Positions 1 to 9,433 of a DNA stretch of 64,000 nucleotides are shown here, piece by piece. How positions within the stretch are numbered: position 1 is the stretch's first letter; each line of letters begins with the position of its first letter. Below the pieces are notes generated by a model. That model saw nothing but the letters and a program-made list of their open reading frames with translations. It did not search any database and was not told the origin of the DNA. The translations under genes were made by a program, and so were the position numbers. The DNA is from DATJGF01 sp035495315 (GTDB taxonomy: Bacteria > Verrucomicrobiota > Verrucomicrobiia > Limisphaerales > UBA8199): assembly GCA_035495315.1 (NCBI GenBank), contig DATJGF010000237.1, positions 1 to 64,000 of the forward strand. Reading direction: 5' to 3'.

Positions 1-1404
1 GGGATAAGTGCCAAGGTCGTGTGGAGCAAAAGGCCAGCGCCAGCGCGGGGAAGCGGCGTAGTCCAGAATCGGGACCAGCATCGCCTTGGCGAGTGAGGGA
101 TTGAACAGCAGGAATTGTGGCGCCATTGGATAAATGACATCGACGGTCCCGATGCAACCGTTGCTAAAGTTTTCTTTCGGGAACATCAAAGGCTGACCAT
201 GAGCATCCGCTACGATTTTGTTCGCGGCGAAGCATTGCCGATACGCCAGGGCGCAGATCTGGGCATACCTTTGGCCACCGGCCTTTCGCAAATCGGCCAG
301 CAATGCGGCGTCAAACGCAGCGCACCGATCGAAGAGCATGTCATAACCATTTGCTGCGGCCCGTAACAGATCGGCAGCGTCCCAGCCGTGCCGGCGCCAA
401 TACGGCCGGAGATTGCTTTTGAAATACTGGATTGAATAGAGGTCGTCATAGGCCAGGATCAGCACGCGCGGCTTGGGTCCTTCGTTGCCAAATCTGCCGA
501 AATCGAACGACGTCGCAGCGACGGGTGCATCGTCGTTAGCGGCTCGGGGCTGACGTGAATCGATTGTTTCCGGCAAAGCGCCGGTCTGGATAAACGCCTC
601 CCGGCAACTGGTCGCTGAACCGACAGTTTGACGAGTCGCAGAATTTTCTGCGGCGACGACGTAGAGGTAACCCCAATCAATTCTAAGGTCGTCTCCTTTC
701 TTTTCCAGCACCGGCTGATCTTTCGATCCAATTTTCAGGACGGTGAGTTGACCGATTGTGCTTTCCAGTTGTGCTAGCACGCTGGGTTTAGGCATCGAAT
801 CGAATTTGAATTTTCCTTTTGGCGGGTTCTGTACATCGGCAATGCGTTCCCGCGACCAAACAACCTCCTGCGACGGACGATTCACCACGAGCTCGGCGGC
901 GGCATCAAAATAGACGGATACTTCGTGTTGCTGCCCGTCGTGAGCTTTCATGCCGAAACCGACATAAGTGATCGGACTTGAAAGCACGTCGATGTTCTCA
1001 GGCAACGCTGGCGTTAGAAACTTGATGCCCAGCTCGACTCCGTTTCCTTCAAATAAATACTTTGTCGACGTCGCGGTGATGTAGCACCCGGTTTGCTTCA
1101 GCGCAGGTACGTCGGCCGGTTCGCTCCCCATGAGACGAAACACCTTGCCATCGATCCGGACCAGGCTGTTCAAGCGATGTGGTTTCCCGGTCCAATGGAC
1201 TGTGTTCGCGTCCGTTAATTTATCTGCGGGCGACCAAACGCTGAAGTAAGGGTCACAAGCGACAAGAGGGACGGAAGGGGGACGCAGATTGGCGTCCTGT
1301 TGAGTCGCCGCGAGACTGAAAGCGCTAGGGACGCTTAAGAGCGAAGCGAGAGCAAGGGTTCGAACGAGCAGCACTTTAGAGCCAGGCCTGACATCGAATT
1401 TCAT
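1..1404 (-). CDS. Glutaminase-A-like secreted protein (DUF5127/DUF4965), truncated by window edge
   Basis: Reading the minus strand from the ATG at 1404 gives an unbroken frame of 468 codons to the window edge. The N-terminus (MKFDVRPGSKVLLVRTLALA...) looks like a signal peptide ending near FSLAA. Residues about 45-280 (PLVACDPYFSVWSPAD, then VHWTGKPHRLNSLVRIDG) resemble the DUF5127 N-terminal domain of GtaA-type glutaminases. From about residue 315 (ILAYDDLYSIQYF) the chain enters DUF4965, and the last visible residues include HDLGTYP, a typical stretch of that family. The family is named for fungal secreted glutaminase A, but many bacterial members are uncharacterised, so the substrate is not certain. 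The C-terminal part lies outside the window. It is tandem with the aldo/keto reductase gene upstream, with a 67-base gap. Confidence 0.85.
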   Translation of the reverse strand, partial: MKFDVRPGSKVLLVRTLALASLLSVPSAFSLAATQQDANLRPPSVPLVACDPYFSVWSPADKLTDANTVHWTGKPHRLNSLVRIDGKVFRLMGSEPADVPALKQTGCYITATSTKYLFEGNGVELGIKFLTPALPENIDVLSSPITYVGFGMKAHDGQQHEVSVYFDAAAELVVNRPSQEVVWSRERIADVQNPPKGKFKFDSMPKPSVLAQLESTIGQLTVLKIGSKDQPVLEKKGDDLRIDWGYLYVVAAENSATRQTVGSATSCREAFIQTGALPETIDSRQPRAANDDAPVAATSFDFGRFGNEGPKPRVLILAYDDLYSIQYFKSNLRPYWRRHGWDAADLLRAAANGYDMLFDRCAAFDAALLADLRKAGGQRYAQICALAYRQCFAANKIVADAHGQPLMFPKENFSNGCIGTVDVIYPMAPQFLLFNPSLAKAMLVPILDYAASPRWRWPFAPHDLGTYP

Positions 1405-1471
1405 CGTGCCGCATGGTTCCTAATCAGCTCGCACATTTCAAACAATTTAGACTAAAGCAGAAGTTTGCCCT

Positions 1472-2509
1472 TCATCCCAGCCATTGCGGGTTGTGCGCAG
1501 TCGCGTCAAAATTGGCGGTCGTCTTGAACAGTTCGAATTTGCCGGTTGCGGCCAACTGTTGCGTTCGGGTCAGAAGCGCCGCGACTTCCTCTGCTGACAT
1601 CGGTTTGAAAGTACGGGCTGCCTCAAACGCCTGGTCCAGCAACTCCATTCGGTCGATGCCGGTAATGACCGTCGAGGTCGGCAGATTCATCGCGTAATGC
1701 AGGCATTCAATGGCCGAGACCATTTTGCTTTGCAGGATGTGACCGCTGCCGAGGGGTTTCATGCCCAAAACTCCAATCCGATTCTTTACCAAAAGCGGCA
1801 AAACATTTTTGCCGAAACTTCGGAAATGGGCGTCCATTACATTCAGAGGCATCTGTACGGCGTCGAAATGGAAGCTATGTGCCGCAGCCACCTCGAGCAT
1901 GCGCAGATGCACAACCGGGTCTTTATGCCCCGTAAAACCAATGAACCGCACTTTGCCTGCCTTTTTTGCAGCCAGCATGCCCTCCATTCCGCCGCCTTCG
2001 GCGAAAATGCGATCGGGATCCTCCATGCGAATCACCTCATGAAATTGCATCAAGTCAACATGATCGGTCTGGAGCCGCTGCAGCGATTCATCGATTTGAC
2101 GCGCCGCCGACGCGCTGGTACGCCCGTCAATCTTGGTCATCAGAAACACTTTGTCCCGGTAGCCGTCCCGGAGCGCTTTACCCATTCTTATCTCGCTCCC
2201 GCCGTCATGGTAGTCCCAGGAATTGTCCATGAAATTAATTCCGCGATCGATTGCGGTGCGGATGATGCGAATCCCCTCTGCTTCCGGTGGATTCCCAATG
2301 TGATAACCTCCCAATCCAATAGCGGAGGTTTTTACGTCGGTGCTGCCCAACTGACGATAGGGCATTTCGACTCCGGCCTCTGCCGCCCACGAAAAAGTGC
2401 CTGCGCCTAAAAGTACACCCGTCGCGACGGTGCGGGTCATAAACTCTCTTCGGTTCAACTCTGCAGAAAACCCATGAACTTCACGCGTTTTGTTCCGTTC
2501 ACGCTTCAT
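1472..2509 (-). CDS. Tat-exported aldo/keto reductase
   Basis: This 345-residue protein carries a twin-arginine signal (NRREFMTRTVATGVLLGAG) followed by an aldo/keto reductase barrel starting at MPYRQLGSTDVKTSAIGLGG. The catalytic tetrad can be followed in NFMDNSWDYHDGG (Asp, Tyr), VFLMTKIDGR (Lys) and LMQFHEV (His), so it should be an active NAD(P)H-dependent oxidoreductase acting outside the cytoplasm or folded before export. I chose the ATG at 2509 because AAAGGA lies upstream of it; an in-frame ATG at 2569 would bury the Tat motif 20 residues deeper. The C-terminal helix region ends with a short tail. The gene is divergent from the acyltransferase at 2738. Tat-exported oxidoreductases of this kind are common in Verrucomicrobiota and Planctomycetota; the substrate is unknown, perhaps a sugar. 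Confidence 0.9.
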   Translation of the reverse strand: MKRERNKTREVHGFSAELNRREFMTRTVATGVLLGAGTFSWAAEAGVEMPYRQLGSTDVKTSAIGLGGYHIGNPPEAEGIRIIRTAIDRGINFMDNSWDYHDGGSEIRMGKALRDGYRDKVFLMTKIDGRTSASAARQIDESLQRLQTDHVDLMQFHEVIRMEDPDRIFAEGGGMEGMLAAKKAGKVRFIGFTGHKDPVVHLRMLEVAAAHSFHFDAVQMPLNVMDAHFRSFGKNVLPLLVKNRIGVLGMKPLGSGHILQSKMVSAIECLHYAMNLPTSTVITGIDRMELLDQAFEAARTFKPMSAEEVAALLTRTQQLAATGKFELFKTTANFDATAHNPQWLG

Positions 2510-2737
2510 ATTTATCCTTTCCCTTGGAGGCGATCCCGTTGGGTAGGTCGCCTTATCCAAGAATTTCACCTCTCCAAAACACTTCCTTAAGTTGGATCTG
2601 GCCTGCGGCTTGTCAACTGCCCCATGGACTAAAGGCTGGTTTCAGTGCTATTATTGAGTTGCGCCGAAGCGGGATGTTAACGACAGATCCCATGCCTGGC
2701 TCATGCATTACCTCGTCCACCTGATCGGACGCTGGAT

Positions 2738-4909
2738 ATGAGGTATTTCATCCGTTGGATTGCTCGATTGCTCTACGGGTTTCGCGCTTTTAACGAATCG
2801 GCGCTCAATGTCCGCGGGCCGGTTTTATTACTGGCCAATCATGTCTCCTGGTGGGACTGGGTATTCCTCGGTGTTTGTCTGGAGGAGGATTGGCGCTTTG
2901 CGACTTCCAGCGCGACGGCCGAACTCAGCTGGCTCCACCGTCGCATTATGGTCAACCGTCGCACCTTTCCCGTCGACATGAATTCGCCCTATGCCGTAAA
3001 GCATATGGCTGAATTTCTGCAACACGGGGGCCGGCTTGTGCTTTTCCCCGAAGGCCGCATCTCCTGCACCGGCTCGTTGATGAAGCTTTTCGACGGGACG
3101 GGGTTTCTTATCTTCAAGACAAAGCCGAAGGTCATCACGGCCTATATCCGAGGAGCCGAACGGCTGCCGCTGTCGAAAAATCCAAATCGCAAACGGTGGT
3201 TTCCGCATGTGTCGGTGCACTTCAGCAACATGTTAGTCCCGCCACAGTTGGGCGCAATTAGTGTCACTGAGGCGAGGACACGTCTGACGAACTGGCTCCG
3301 GGACCGCATGATCCAGCAACGATTTGAGACTGAAATGGCGTTTGGGCCTCAATCAATTCCCGGCGCCATTGCCGAAGCAGTGCGCCGTGCGCCCGCTCAT
3401 ATTGTGGTCGAGGACGCCAGCACCCGGATGCTCAGCTATCGTCGCTTGCTGCGTGCAGCAGATGCCCTGTCGCTTCAATGGCGAGGATGGCCGGCCAGCC
3501 CCAGCGAACCGGTGGGCGTGTTACTCCCGAACATGAATGCTTATCCGGTAACCCTGCTGAGCCTCTGGTTGGCTGACAAGACCCCGGCTCTGCTCAATTA
3601 CACCACGGGCCCCTCAATCCTGCTGACCTGCGCGCGACTAGCCGGTCTCAAGCGCATCATCACATCGGAAGAATTTGTGCTCCGGGCCGGTATTGACCTC
3701 GAGCCGCTCAGAAATGCAGGCATCGAAATCGTCCTTCTCGAACCGGTGCGTCGCTGCATCAAATACGGGCAAAAGGCCGCTGCGTTGTTCCGCAGTCTAC
3801 TGGGCCTGAATTTGTCCGGTGCGGACAAACTGCGATCCGATCGGACGGCTGCCATTTTGTTCACCAGCGGTTCGGAGGGCGATCCAAAGGGCGTCCAACT
3901 CACGCACGCGAACCTGCTGGCCAATATCCGCCAAATGCTCTCGGTGATTGATTTGATGGACACCGATCGCTTCTTCAACGCGCTGCCGTTGTTTCACAGC
4001 TTCGGATTTACGGTCGGGTTGCTGTTGCCGCTGGTGACAGGTTCCTTTGTGTGTCTTTACGTCTCGCCCTTGCACTACCGCGTCGTGCCTTCGGCATTTT
4101 ATAATCTCAATTGCACCATCTTCTTTGGCACGAATACCTTCTTGGCGGGCTACGCGCGCAAGGCGCACCCGTATGATTTTCGCAGCCTCCGTTACGTCTT
4201 TGCTGGCGCTGAAGCTCTGCAACCGAGTACCGAGACCCTATGGCTCAACAAATTCGGAATACGAATTCTTCAAGGTTACGGCGCCACCGAATGCGGTCCC
4301 TGTCTCACAGTCAACGTGCCGATGCACCCGCACTCAGGCTCCGCCGGACAATTCCTGCCCGGCATTGATCACCGCTTTGAACCGGTTGAAGGACTTGAAC
4401 CCGCCGTCCACGGCGCGAACCAGGGACGGTTGTGGGTTAAAGGACCGAACGTCATGCGGGGATATCTTAATCCCGACGCCAATGCGAAATTCAAAGCTCA
4501 AAACGGTTGGTACGACACGGGTGATATCGCGAGGGTGGATCACGACGGTTTTGTTTACATTTTGGGACGTCTGAAGCGCTTCGCCAAGATTAGCGGCGAA
4601 ATGGTAAGCCTGGCGGCGGTTGAAGACGCCTTGGCGGCAGGTTTCCCACAATACGGCTCGAAATTTGCACTGGCGGTTATCGCTCGTCCGGATGAGCACA
4701 AAGGTGAAAAACTGATCGCTATCAGCAACCAACCACGACTCACCTTAGAGGAAATTCGGCAGGTGATCCGTTCGCGCGGTTTGAGTAATCTCGCCCTTCC
4801 AAGAGAGATTCGACTGCTTCCCGCAATCCCGCGACTTGGCAGCGGAAAGATCAATTACCGCGAACTTGAGATCTTATTAAGGCAGCAGGCTACGAACAGC
4901 GCAGCATGA
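2738..4909 (+). CDS. Acyltransferase / acyl-ACP synthetase fusion (Aas-like)
   Basis: This 723-residue two-domain protein begins with a PlsC-type acyltransferase (about residues 1-195) showing the HX4D catalytic motif (NHVSWWD, H35 and D40) and FPEGR at 103-107. A complete AMP-forming ligase domain follows (about 205-720), with the phosphate loop FTSGSEGDPKG near 374, YGATECGP, YDTGDIARVD and the GRLKRFAKISGE hinge. The order matches E. coli Aas, which reacylates lysophospholipids with acyl-ACP made by its own synthetase domain. In many Aas relatives a LplT-like flippase is fused or adjacent; none is visible here. The stop overlaps the start of the hydrolase by ATGA, so the two are translationally coupled. 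Substrates (2-acyl-lysophospholipid, free fatty acid) are inferred from the family. Confidence 0.9.
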   Translation: MRYFIRWIARLLYGFRAFNESALNVRGPVLLLANHVSWWDWVFLGVCLEEDWRFATSSATAELSWLHRRIMVNRRTFPVDMNSPYAVKHMAEFLQHGGRLVLFPEGRISCTGSLMKLFDGTGFLIFKTKPKVITAYIRGAERLPLSKNPNRKRWFPHVSVHFSNMLVPPQLGAISVTEARTRLTNWLRDRMIQQRFETEMAFGPQSIPGAIAEAVRRAPAHIVVEDASTRMLSYRRLLRAADALSLQWRGWPASPSEPVGVLLPNMNAYPVTLLSLWLADKTPALLNYTTGPSILLTCARLAGLKRIITSEEFVLRAGIDLEPLRNAGIEIVLLEPVRRCIKYGQKAAALFRSLLGLNLSGADKLRSDRTAAILFTSGSEGDPKGVQLTHANLLANIRQMLSVIDLMDTDRFFNALPLFHSFGFTVGLLLPLVTGSFVCLYVSPLHYRVVPSAFYNLNCTIFFGTNTFLAGYARKAHPYDFRSLRYVFAGAEALQPSTETLWLNKFGIRILQGYGATECGPCLTVNVPMHPHSGSAGQFLPGIDHRFEPVEGLEPAVHGANQGRLWVKGPNVMRGYLNPDANAKFKAQNGWYDTGDIARVDHDGFVYILGRLKRFAKISGEMVSLAAVEDALAAGFPQYGSKFALAVIARPDEHKGEKLIAISNQPRLTLEEIRQVIRSRGLSNLALPREIRLLPAIPRLGSGKINYRELEILLRQQATNSAA

Positions 4910-5730
4910 TATTGGATACTGAGGAGCAAGTAATTATCCGCGTCCACGGCCCGTCAGACGGTCCAACGTTGGTCTACTTGCCGGGTCTGCATGGTGATTG
5001 GACTTTGATTGCGAGTTTTCGAAAAGCTCTGGGCCAGCGCGTTCGGTTCATTGAAACAGCCTACCCCGACACTCTCTCCTGGTCGTTGGACGACCACGCT
5101 GCCGCAGTCGAAGCCGCGCTGCACCAACATGGCATCAGCGCTGGTTGGATTCTGGCAGAATCATTCGGTTCACAGGTAACCTGGCCTTTAGTGCGAAGGC
5201 AACAATTCAACATTGAGGGAATAATTCTCGCCGGCGGCTTCGTGCGCCACCCCGCCCGCTGGGCGGCAAAGGTCAGCGGTCGTTGGTTGGCTTCAATGCC
5301 TCTGGCGGTTATCAAGACCATGCTGAACGGCTACGCCCGAGTGGCGCCATGGCGTTTTCGACGGGATCCAGAGACCGCATCTAGCATTTACGATTACATT
5401 AATCATCTTACCGAGCGGAGGCGACAAGCCCTCATTCACCGGTTGAACCTGGTGGCGAAAAGCGATTTTTGCCTCACCGCGACGCACATGGATGTTCCGC
5501 TCTTTGCGTTGACGGGGTTTTGGGATCCAATCGTCCCCTGGTTTTTCGTTCGAGATTGGCTGCGAAAGAAGTGCCCGACGCTACGTCAATGGAAGCTTCT
5601 GTATCGCGCCGATCATAACGTTCTGGGTACCGCATCAACTTTAGCTGCCCAAACGGTGCTTCATTGGATGCAGGTAACCAGTCCTAAGCCAGTGCCAAGT
5701 CCGAACTACAATCCATCTCATAAATGGTAG
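4906..5730 (+). CDS. Alpha/beta hydrolase
   Basis: A 274-residue alpha/beta hydrolase with an oxyanion-hole segment at LVYLPGLHGDW, a nucleophile elbow AESFGSQ (Ser86; the usual first Gly is Ala), a likely acid in GFWDPIVPW (Asp207) and a catalytic His in YRADHNVLG (His237). There is no signal peptide, so it acts in the cytoplasm. The ATG lies inside the stop of the Aas-like gene (ATGA), which suggests a shared job in lipid turnover, for example cleaving an acyl ester or thioester that the partner makes. That pairing is an inference; the family alone does not give a substrate. Confidence 0.82.
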   Translation: MILDTEEQVIIRVHGPSDGPTLVYLPGLHGDWTLIASFRKALGQRVRFIETAYPDTLSWSLDDHAAAVEAALHQHGISAGWILAESFGSQVTWPLVRRQQFNIEGIILAGGFVRHPARWAAKVSGRWLASMPLAVIKTMLNGYARVAPWRFRRDPETASSIYDYINHLTERRRQALIHRLNLVAKSDFCLTATHMDVPLFALTGFWDPIVPWFFVRDWLRKKCPTLRQWKLLYRADHNVLGTASTLAAQTVLHWMQVTSPKPVPSPNYNPSHKW

Positions 5731-5793
5731 GGCCGGCTCGCCGAGCCGGCCGACCCCGTTTTGTGTAGGAAAGCGAACGGCTCGGCGAGCCGT
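5731..5793. repeat. Paired palindromes between convergent genes
   Basis: Two hairpins sit between the convergent genes for the hydrolase and YihY. The first (5731-5751) is GGCCGGCTC/GAGCCGGCC around a GCC loop. The second (5777-5793) is ACGGCTCG/CGAGCCGT around one base. Weaker inverted arms flank them (CATCTCATAAA near 5714 and TTTATAAGATG near 5820). They could terminate transcription from both sides, but there is no U-tract; a dispersed palindromic element is the simpler reading. Confidence 0.65.
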
Positions 5794-5872
5794 CCCTGCC
5801 AAAGGAGCCTGTGTCGGGGTTTATAAGATGAGTTCTAGGGCCCGCATTCAGCACTCTGCACGCTACACTTAA

Positions 5873-6763
5873 TTAGCCCAGGGCCGGCGCGGCTGTCATC
5901 CACTCGGCATATTTCCCTGGTTCAACACTCGCGCCGGTTTGACGCACATACGCCTGGGTGAATTCCGCGCCAATCAGTACGATCAATGACGAGTAATAAA
6001 TCCACATCAAGATCAGCACCACTGACCCCGCCGCGCCATAGGGAGACGCGGTCCCTTGCCGGCCCAAATAAAGGCTCAGCAAGTATTCGCCCAGGAGAAA
6101 CAATAGTGCGGTTGTAATTGAACCGACCCAGAGATTACGCCAGCCAATGCGCACGTCCGGCAACAGTTTGAAAAGCATGGCAAAGAGCATGGTCAATACA
6201 AACCCGGAAACCAGCAACTGAACCAGGCGCGCAAAAGATCCAGGGATTTGAATATTTTGCTCGATGTAGTGGTAGAATGCTGTCACCGCCGTGCTCAGTA
6301 CCAGCGAGACGATCAGCAGGATGCCAATCCCCATCAAGACCACCAATGAAACGAGTCGATCCATAATGAGGCCCGGCACTGCCCGGCCCGGCTTAGGTTG
6401 CACATGCCAAATCAGGTTGAGCGACATCTTCAACTGGCCGAACACTCCCGAAGCGCCAAGGAGGAGGGCGACAATGCCGATAATCGTCGCAATCAAACTG
6501 CCCTCCCGCGTTTGGGATGACATCATCGACTCGATCACCGCCGCCGAGCGCGGCCCGACTGCGCTTTTCAATTGGTCGAGCATTTCATGCCGCGCGCTGC
6601 CTTCGCCGAAAACCAAGCCCACGACACCCACGATAATCACGAGAATCGGCGCGATGGAAAAAATCGCGTAGTAAGCCACCGCCGCGCCCAATGTAGTGAC
6701 GTGGTCGTCACTGAACCGAGCAACTGTCCCCTTGATGACCTCCCAGCCCGACTTGATTCGCAT
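5873..6763 (-). CDS. YihY/virulence factor BrkB family membrane protein
   Basis: A 296-residue inner-membrane protein of the YihY/BrkB family. The hallmark first segment TTLGAAVAYYAIFSIAPIL and the late PYGAAGSVVLILMWIYYSS are both present, with about six hydrophobic segments. The frame is open 34 codons further to 6865, but that extension is basic, unlike the family, and would overlap the divergent gene's upstream region. I prefer the ATG at 6763, which has GGAG a few bases upstream. The family was once called ribonuclease BN by mistake; its function is still unclear, with proposals around envelope or transport. It is convergent with the alpha/beta hydrolase. Confidence 0.88.
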   Translation of the reverse strand: MRIKSGWEVIKGTVARFSDDHVTTLGAAVAYYAIFSIAPILVIIVGVVGLVFGEGSARHEMLDQLKSAVGPRSAAVIESMMSSQTREGSLIATIIGIVALLLGASGVFGQLKMSLNLIWHVQPKPGRAVPGLIMDRLVSLVVLMGIGILLIVSLVLSTAVTAFYHYIEQNIQIPGSFARLVQLLVSGFVLTMLFAMLFKLLPDVRIGWRNLWVGSITTALLFLLGEYLLSLYLGRQGTASPYGAAGSVVLILMWIYYSSLIVLIGAEFTQAYVRQTGASVEPGKYAEWMTAAPALG

Positions 6764-6921
6764 AAACTCCGATTGCCAGTACAATACGGGCTTTTTGACG
6801 GACAGCAACGGAACCCGTGACCGAATCGGATACGGACTTTGCCCCACCAGCGCCCTCGCGCGCATTCTTGCCCCATCTGTTCGTCCCGTCTAAATTCCCA
6901 TTCGCGAAATCAACGCATCAC

Positions 6922-7914
6922 ATGAAGGCTGCCTATATCAACCAAACCGGAGGATCGGAAGTTATTCAATTCGGAGATTTGCCTGACCCCAAGCCCGGGC
7001 GCAGGCAATGCCTAATCAAAGTTGCTGCTGTAGACGTCAATCCGATTGATGTCTATATCCGCAGCGGAATGATTCCCGCCAAACTCTCCTTCCCGTGGAT
7101 TCTGGGACGCGACCTCGCCGGCTCGGTGCTCGAGATTGGTCCCGCAGTGAAACGATTTAAATCCGGCGATCGGATTTGGGCCTCCAACCAGGGCTTCGAA
7201 GAACGGCCAGGCACATTCGCCGAATTGGCCGCGGTCGACGAGGAATGGCTCCATCCAATCCCGGCGAACGTGAGCGAACAGGAGGTCGCCGCTTTATCCC
7301 TCGTCGGCATCACCGCCCATTTGGGCCTGGTGCGCCACGCAAAGCTAAAAGCCGGCGAAACGATTTTCGTCAACGGCGGCTCCGGCGGAGTCGGCTCGGC
7401 GGTAGTTCAGATGGCGCATATTTTGGGGGCGCGAGTGATCACGACCGCGGGGACAGAACAGAAACTGGCATTGTGCCGCGAACTGGGGGCCGATGGGGCC
7501 GTTAATTACAAAACTCAGGACGTGGACGCGGCGATCAAAGAATTCGCACCCAAAGGGGTCGACATCTGGTGGGAAACGTTGCGTGAACCAAACTTCGAGC
7601 GAACCATTCCCCTCCTGGCAATGCGCGGCCGCATGATTGTCATGGCTGGACGCGATGCTCGCCCGACATTCCCAGTCGGACCGTTTTACGTCAAGGATTG
7701 CTCGGTTCACGGCTTCGCCATGTTCAATGCCACAGCTCGCGAGCAACGCGCCGCTGCCTCGGATATCAACCAATGGCTCAGCGAAGGAAAGCTCAAAGCC
7801 CGAATCGACCGCGTGCTGCCCTTAGCTCAGGCCGCCGAGGCTCATCGCTTGCAAGAGGCAAGCACCATCAATAAATCCGGGGCCCTCGCCGGCAAGATCG
7901 TTCTGACCATTTAA
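6922..7914 (+). CDS. NADPH:quinone reductase-like zinc-type dehydrogenase
   Basis: A 330-residue medium-chain dehydrogenase/reductase. The N-terminal GroES-like half (MKAAYINQTGGSEVIQFGD, then PWILGRDLAGSVLEIG) is followed by the nucleotide-binding Rossmann half with VNGGSGGVGSAVVQ, the glycine signature of the quinone oxidoreductase branch. No structural-zinc cysteine cluster is seen, consistent with that zinc-free branch. The frame is open upstream to 6817, but the family start is clearly MKAAYI at 6922. It probably reduces quinones or alpha,beta-unsaturated carbonyls with NADPH in the cytoplasm. It is followed after 23 bases by the secreted BSP gene, so co-transcription is possible although the roles look unrelated. 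Confidence 0.88.
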   Translation: MKAAYINQTGGSEVIQFGDLPDPKPGRRQCLIKVAAVDVNPIDVYIRSGMIPAKLSFPWILGRDLAGSVLEIGPAVKRFKSGDRIWASNQGFEERPGTFAELAAVDEEWLHPIPANVSEQEVAALSLVGITAHLGLVRHAKLKAGETIFVNGGSGGVGSAVVQMAHILGARVITTAGTEQKLALCRELGADGAVNYKTQDVDAAIKEFAPKGVDIWWETLREPNFERTIPLLAMRGRMIVMAGRDARPTFPVGPFYVKDCSVHGFAMFNATAREQRAAASDINQWLSEGKLKARIDRVLPLAQAAEAHRLQEASTINKSGALAGKIVLTI

Positions 7915-7937
7915 CCGACCTCTTTGCCGCAGACCGT

Positions 7938-9362
7938 ATGAAACTATTCTACGCCCCCGCAGCATTCGTTGTTTTTCTATACCTGAGCTTCGCTTCCCAA
8001 GCCGAAGTTAAGATGACTATTGAACACAACCGAGGAGCCACACCGGGCTTTAAATTCAAGAGCATTCCGGCTCCATTAAAGAATGATGCCGCCGCCACCG
8101 GCAAATTCGCTATTGTGGATGGCGCCAGCGATCCTAATGGCAGTACTCTACGCGCGCTCAACGATGGCCTCTTGCCGGATGCTGAAGACCAGCCGGCACG
8201 AAACTTTTTTTTCAATTCTGGGGAGAATGGCGGCCGGCTTCAATTGGACTTGGGCGGTATTATCGAGGTGAAGGAGGTCAATTCCTATTCCTGGCACCCT
8301 TCTGACCGAGCGCCGCAGGTGTATGTGCTTTATGCCGCGGACGGCACTTCGGACGTTTTCAATCCCTTGCCTCATCGGGGTACGTTGCCCGAACAGTGCG
8401 GCTGGAAATTGCTTGCTGCGGTTGATACCCGTTCGTCGGATGAAGAACGGGGCGGCCAATTCGGTGTCAGTATCTTCGATTCCGAGGGATCGCTGGGGAA
8501 GTTTCGTTACTTGTTGTTCGATATCGCGCGGACCGAAGCTCGCGATCCGTTTGGTAACACGTTTTACAGTGAAATTGACGTCCGCGCGATGGCGGCAACC
8601 GAGCCGGACGTCGCCGCAGAAGCAAGATCGGTCCAATCGTCCGCGGGAAGTCCTACGGATACCGCTTTTCCCGAATCCGGCGAGCCTCCCTTTGCGATCC
8701 GCTCGATCGATGGCTATTGCGAAATTGCCATCGATACTTCTCAAGCTCCCGATTTGAAAGAATGGGCTGAGAAGCGGTTGGCTCCGGCGCTGGCAGCCTG
8801 GTATCCGAAGATCGTGGCGATGCTCCCAAGTGACGATTACAGCGCGCCTACCAATTTCAGCGTGAAGATCCGGCCAGGCAATGGGGTCGCAGCCACGGGC
8901 GGCAACCGGATCACGGCCAACGCGAACTGGTTAAAACGAGAATTGGAGGGCGAGGCCATTGGTGCGCTGCTGCATGAAGAAGTGCACGTCGTGCAACAGT
9001 ATCGCGGCGGACGCCGAAATAACCCCGATTACAAACGCGCCCCAGGTTGGTTGGTCGAAGGCATTCCCGATTATATCCGCTGGTTCCTGTACGAGCCCAC
9101 CAGCCACGGCGCGGATGCTGCCTATTTCCGCACCCGCAAGAACTTGAAGCTCAGCTACGATGGCCTTTACCGCATCTCGGCGAATTTCCTGAATTACGCG
9201 ATTGATACCTATGGGAAGAATCAGGATTTGCTTGGCAAGGTCAATGCCGCCTGCCGACAGGGCAAGTACAGTGATGATCTGTGGAAAGAAATGACCGGCA
9301 AATCAATCCAGGAGCTAAATGATGCCTGGAGAATCGCCGTGCTTAGACAACTAGTGGAATAA
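7938..9362 (+). CDS. Secreted basic-secretory-protein (BSP) family putative metallopeptidase with N-terminal extra domain
   Basis: A 474-residue protein with a signal peptide (MKLFYAPAAFVVFLYLSFASQA). Residues about 25-225 form a beta-rich, discoidin-like region (FNSGENGGRLQLDLGGI, EVNSYSWHP, RAPQVYVLY). The C-terminal part, about 255-474, matches the plant basic secretory protein family (PF04450). It includes the zinc-type HEEVH at 346-350 (LLHEEVHVVQQYRGG) and the following PGWLVEGIPDYIRW. BSP proteins are thought to be metallopeptidase-like. The bacterial two-domain form may bind a carbohydrate or cell surface through the first domain and cleave protein through the second; this is inference. 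It lies directly after the quinone reductase. Confidence 0.85.
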   Translation: MKLFYAPAAFVVFLYLSFASQAEVKMTIEHNRGATPGFKFKSIPAPLKNDAAATGKFAIVDGASDPNGSTLRALNDGLLPDAEDQPARNFFFNSGENGGRLQLDLGGIIEVKEVNSYSWHPSDRAPQVYVLYAADGTSDVFNPLPHRGTLPEQCGWKLLAAVDTRSSDEERGGQFGVSIFDSEGSLGKFRYLLFDIARTEARDPFGNTFYSEIDVRAMAATEPDVAAEARSVQSSAGSPTDTAFPESGEPPFAIRSIDGYCEIAIDTSQAPDLKEWAEKRLAPALAAWYPKIVAMLPSDDYSAPTNFSVKIRPGNGVAATGGNRITANANWLKRELEGEAIGALLHEEVHVVQQYRGGRRNNPDYKRAPGWLVEGIPDYIRWFLYEPTSHGADAAYFRTRKNLKLSYDGLYRISANFLNYAIDTYGKNQDLLGKVNAACRQGKYSDDLWKEMTGKSIQELNDAWRIAVLRQLVE

Positions 9363-9433
9363 ACTCCTGAAACGATCTCGAAGATCTAATGCACAAGAGG
9401 CATTGCGCTATCATCGGGGTAATTGCTGCAGTT

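Noticed and set aside
1697..2410. 237-codon plus-strand frame
   Set aside because: It is the opposite strand of the aldo/keto reductase gene, which carries the catalytic residues.
5731..5793. Bidirectional intrinsic terminator
   Set aside because: The stems are strong but neither strand shows a U-tract, so I list it only as a repeat.
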